This document shows positions 11,974-14,529 of a stretch of 14,529 bases of DNA, piece after piece. The stretch spans positions 1 through 14,529 of the forward strand of contig DPWF01000043.1 of NCBI GenBank assembly GCA_003526435.1. Reading direction: 5' to 3'. The stretch is from Chitinophagaceae bacterium. GTDB lineage: Bacteria; Bacteroidota; Bacteroidia; Chitinophagales; Chitinophagaceae. Position 1 is the stretch's first letter, and each line of letters begins with the position of its first letter. The notes beneath the pieces are model-generated. The model was given only the letters and a program-made list of their open reading frames with translations. It made no database searches and was not told where the DNA came from. Both the position numbers and the translations under genes were made by a program.

Positions 11974-12078
11974 AGAGACAAGAGGCAAGGAACAAGATAC
12001 ACGGAACAAGAGATATGATGCAGGGAAATATGAGTTAAGGGATTGCATCGCCAATTTTTATTTACTTTCACGCCGGTC

Positions 12079-13071
12079 ATGGAGCAAGCGAGCATACATC
12101 AGCATACAGAACATTTATTGAGGGTTGAAGCGGTGAGTAAATCGCAAGCCGGCAATCTTATTGTACATCCCACCAGTTTTCAATTGTCGCCCCGTAAAAA
12201 GCTGGCGATAGTGGGTGAAACAGGATCGGGTAAGAGTACATTACTGCGCATGATTGCCGGGCATATTGCGCCCGATTCGGGCAGTATTTTCTTTAAAAAC
12301 AAAAGGGTATGGAGTCCGCCTGTTACTTTGTTACCGGGTCATCCTGGAATTGCTTATCTCTCCCAGGATTTTGAACACCGTAATAATTACAAAGTTCATG
12401 AGCTGTTGAATTATAAAAACCTGCTCTCGCCTGAATCTGCTGCTCAGTTGTACCATGTTTGCAGGGTCGAGAACCTGATGAACAGAAAAAACGATGAACT
12501 CTCCGGAGGTGAGCGCCAAAGAATTGCATTGGCAAAACTATTGGTAAGTGTTCCCGAACTTTTATTGCTGGATGAACCATTCTCCAATCTTGATCTGCCC
12601 CAGAAAAAAAATATCAATGCCGTATTACATGCCATCAGCAGCCAGTTAAAGATTACCTGTATCATGGTATCGCACGACCCTGTTGATACATTGAGCTGGG
12701 CCGATGAAATCATGGTACTCAAAAATGGCCGGTTAATTCAACACGATAGTCCTCCACATATTTACCAGCAACCTGCCGATGAATATGTAGCGGGATTATT
12801 TGGCGCATATAGTTTTTTAAAAGGTGTTTATCATCCATTCAAAACAAAATGGGGTTTGAAAAGCCAGCAGGCATTTTTATTTGTCAGACCTGAACAGTTA
12901 ATACTTACAACGTCGCACGAAAACGCAGTAGACTGTGTAGTAACGCAAGTACTGTTTTGTGGTGCCTACTGGTCTGTAACTGTAAGCAATGGAGAACAAT
13001 CATTGATTGTTTATACTGATATTCCTGGTATACAGAAGGGCGACCTGGTTTGGGTGGCTTATAAAAATTAG
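12079..13071 (+). CDS. ABC transporter ATP-binding protein with TOBE-like C-terminal region
   Basis: This 330-residue ATPase of the CysA/PotA/FbpC-like class probably energises import of a small ion or organic substrate. All ATPase motifs are intact: Walker A GETGSGKS (46-53), Q-loop SQDF with Q96, signature LSGGERQRIALAKLL (141-155), Walker B LLLLDE (161-166), D-loop SNLD (169-172) and H-loop SHD with H199. Residues about 250-330 (FVRPEQLILTTSH, CVVTQVLFCGAYWSV) resemble the TOBE domain that senses or binds ligand in such ATPases. The ATG at 12079 is preferred over an upstream TTG at 12043. No permease or binding-protein gene is beside it, so the substrate cannot be named from this window. 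Its stop codon overlaps that of the convergent hydrolase gene by three bases. Confidence 0.93.
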   Translation: MEQASIHQHTEHLLRVEAVSKSQAGNLIVHPTSFQLSPRKKLAIVGETGSGKSTLLRMIAGHIAPDSGSIFFKNKRVWSPPVTLLPGHPGIAYLSQDFEHRNNYKVHELLNYKNLLSPESAAQLYHVCRVENLMNRKNDELSGGERQRIALAKLLVSVPELLLLDEPFSNLDLPQKKNINAVLHAISSQLKITCIMVSHDPVDTLSWADEIMVLKNGRLIQHDSPPHIYQQPADEYVAGLFGAYSFLKGVYHPFKTKWGLKSQQAFLFVRPEQLILTTSHENAVDCVVTQVLFCGAYWSVTVSNGEQSLIVYTDIPGIQKGDLVWVAYKN

Positions 13072-14159
13072 AATACAGCGGCCGCTTTTAATTTACCCCA
13101 CAACTCATTATCAAAACTCGATAATGCCAGTTGTGTCTGACCGGCGGATTCTCCCATTCTGATGATGACCAATTGTTGTGAAGGAACCACATAAATTTTC
13201 TGGTCGTCTTTGCCTAATGCTGCATAAGTATCTGGCGGCGCGTTGGGAAAGAGGTTACCTGTAAACAATAACTGTACGGTAGGCAGCATATAAAACCCTT
13301 TTCCATTGAGCCAGGTAAGATAACCATAAGATGGGTTCAGGCTTTGTGTACTGTTAGTCTGTGTGTTTATATAGTTGGTATCTGTAAGTATGGTTATCTC
13401 GTCCCATTTCCCTTTAGACAACATTAACAAACCAAAGCGAGCCATACTTCTGGCTGTACTGAAATACACATTATTATAACCAACCCTTACCCATAAACCA
13501 TTCATGCCAATCCGATCCCTGATTTTTTGCTGGAAATAGGTGTTGTAGTTTGTGTTGGTTGCATTTTCAATCACTTTATCCAATAATGTATACGCAGCGT
13601 TATGATAGGCCCATCTTGAACCGGCATCGGCCTTGTACTGCAAACAGGAAGGCAGCGTACAATCAACATCTGCAACTCCATCATTTAACCCCGATGTCAT
13701 GGTAAGCTGGTGTTTAACGGTAATCAGGTTTTCTTTTTCCAGTGGTAATGAAGTCCATCCTGTTCCGATATACTGCGATGTTTTGTTATTGATGTTGAGC
13801 TTTCCCTGTTCCTGTGCAATGCCCACTAAAAAAGCGGTCATGGTTTTACCGGCCGATGCCCAGTACCAGTTGCTGTCTGCCGTAAATGTTCCGAAGTATT
13901 TTTCAGCAACGATTTTTCCTTTCTTGAGAATGATAAAGGCTTTGGTATTTTTCTGTTGCAGGTACGTGTATACATCATTCAAACCCGTTTCATTCCAGCC
14001 CAGGCTGGCGGGGGTTACTGTTTCCCAACTTGCCGTACCTGGATAATAAAGTTCCAATCTATTACTAGCATTAGGTATTGGGTTTATATTTCCCGCTTGT
14101 TTATTACAGGCAATTAAAGCCAGGTAAACGCTAATACAGATTATTAATTTATTTTTCAT
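13068..14159 (-). CDS. Serine hydrolase lipoprotein of the beta-lactamase (class C-like) family
   Basis: This 363-residue exported protein has a signal peptide ending in the lipobox LIAC with C18 as the lipidation site, so it is anchored to the membrane. It contains the SxxK motif SAGK (S102, K105) and the second catalytic motif YHN (Y185-N187), as in AmpC-like beta-lactamases, penicillin-binding proteins and esterases. The usual third motif (KTG or HxG) is not clear; AALGKDDQKIYVVPSQQ is the likely equivalent region. Two cysteines (C167, C172) may form a disulfide. The substrate could be a beta-lactam, a D-amino-acid peptide or an ester; the family members of this type are mostly uncharacterised. 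The gene is convergent with the ABC ATPase, and the two stop codons share bases 13069-13070. Confidence 0.92.
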   Translation of the reverse strand: MKNKLIICISVYLALIACNKQAGNINPIPNASNRLELYYPGTASWETVTPASLGWNETGLNDVYTYLQQKNTKAFIILKKGKIVAEKYFGTFTADSNWYWASAGKTMTAFLVGIAQEQGKLNINNKTSQYIGTGWTSLPLEKENLITVKHQLTMTSGLNDGVADVDCTLPSCLQYKADAGSRWAYHNAAYTLLDKVIENATNTNYNTYFQQKIRDRIGMNGLWVRVGYNNVYFSTARSMARFGLLMLSKGKWDEITILTDTNYINTQTNSTQSLNPSYGYLTWLNGKGFYMLPTVQLLFTGNLFPNAPPDTYAALGKDDQKIYVVPSQQLVIIRMGESAGQTQLALSSFDNELWGKLKAAAVF

Positions 14160-14261
14160 AGCATTTATACGGTTTATTTGACCTGATTCTACAGTAATAG
14201 TTTAACAATAAAAACAGACCCACTATTTTTCCCTTACAGCGTTGTCGCTTTTTCTTACTTT

Positions 14262-14528
14262 TTATATAAAGAAGTATAGTGACATTTTTCTAGCCATGCG
14301 AGACCGAAAGCAATCAAAAAAAAGTTTCCAGATAAAAAATAACTGATCCTTTTTATCGTCAATATTTTCTATCAATAACAGGTATCCTATAGCGATAATA
14401 CAGACTATCATGGTAATACCGCAGGTAAGAAAAAAGCATTTCACCTCTTTTTTACCTTTTTCTGATAAAACGGCACCCCTTTTTTTGAATAACTATACAA
14501 CAAAGAGAATAAAGCTAATAAACAGCAA
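14262..14528 (-). pseudogene. Interrupted membrane-protein-like reading frame at the window edge
   Basis: The minus strand carries one frame with a hydrophobic run LLFISFILFVV (14528-14496), a TAG at 14495-14493, then LFKKRGAVLSEKGKKEV and another hydrophobic run GITMIVCIIAIGYLLLI, ending at 14262. The pieces on both sides of the TAG read as one membrane protein (helix, basic loop, helix), as if the TAG replaced a codon such as tyrosine. The only start after the TAG is a GTG at 14444, which would give 60 residues. The upstream end is cut off by the window, so it may instead be the natural end of one gene plus a spurious ORF. Confidence 0.35.
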
Positions 14529-14529
14529 C

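Overview
The window looks like a chromosomal segment from a member of the Bacteroidota, most likely near Chitinophagaceae. The reasons are Bacteroidota-type -7 promoter boxes (TAnnTTTG), almost no Shine-Dalgarno sequences, SPII-type lipoproteins, a stand-alone CBM48 protein, and NtrC- and NarL-type regulators of the kinds common in that group. The taxonomic call rests on protein style and promoter boxes only. No rRNA, tRNA, CRISPR array, insertion sequence or phage gene was seen.

Left part (1-4348, minus strand): the start of a Kdp high-affinity potassium pump operon (kdpB start, kdpA, a KdpF-like peptide and two more micro-ORFs). Just upstream lie a lipoprotein/outer-membrane-type gene and an NtrC-family sigma-54 activator that overlap by 20 bases and end in a strong terminator. 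A -24/-12 (sigma-54-type) element sits about 20 bases in front of the first micro-ORF. The simplest reading is that the NtrC-type regulator drives the kdp operon through RpoN, and not the KdpE-type regulation known from E. coli.

Middle (4358-7589): a UvrD/PcrA helicase with a C-terminal Tudor-like domain, and a 128-residue exported-type hypothetical gene bracketed by two direct copies of a long hairpin repeat. Next is a gene-poor gap with a possible small basic ORF and a palindrome in front of an XRE repressor-like gene.

Right part (7590-14529): an XRE regulator, a NarL-type response regulator preceded by two phased 13-base direct repeats, an ECF sigma factor with a membrane partner, a small two-TM protein, a stand-alone CBM48 protein, a Sua5/TsaC tRNA-modification enzyme, an orphan ABC ATPase with a TOBE-like tail, and a convergent serine hydrolase lipoprotein whose stop codon overlaps the ATPase stop. 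The gaps from 8.6 to 12.0 kb are filled with degenerate AAGCTxCAAGC-type inverted repeats. The right edge holds a membrane-protein-like reading frame interrupted by a TAG codon.

The most interesting points are the sigma-54-type kdp promoter beside an NtrC regulator, the three micro-membrane ORFs with identical TAA-ACC-ATG junctions, and the hairpin repeat that abuts the helicase stop codon and runs into what looks like the signal-peptide region of the next gene.
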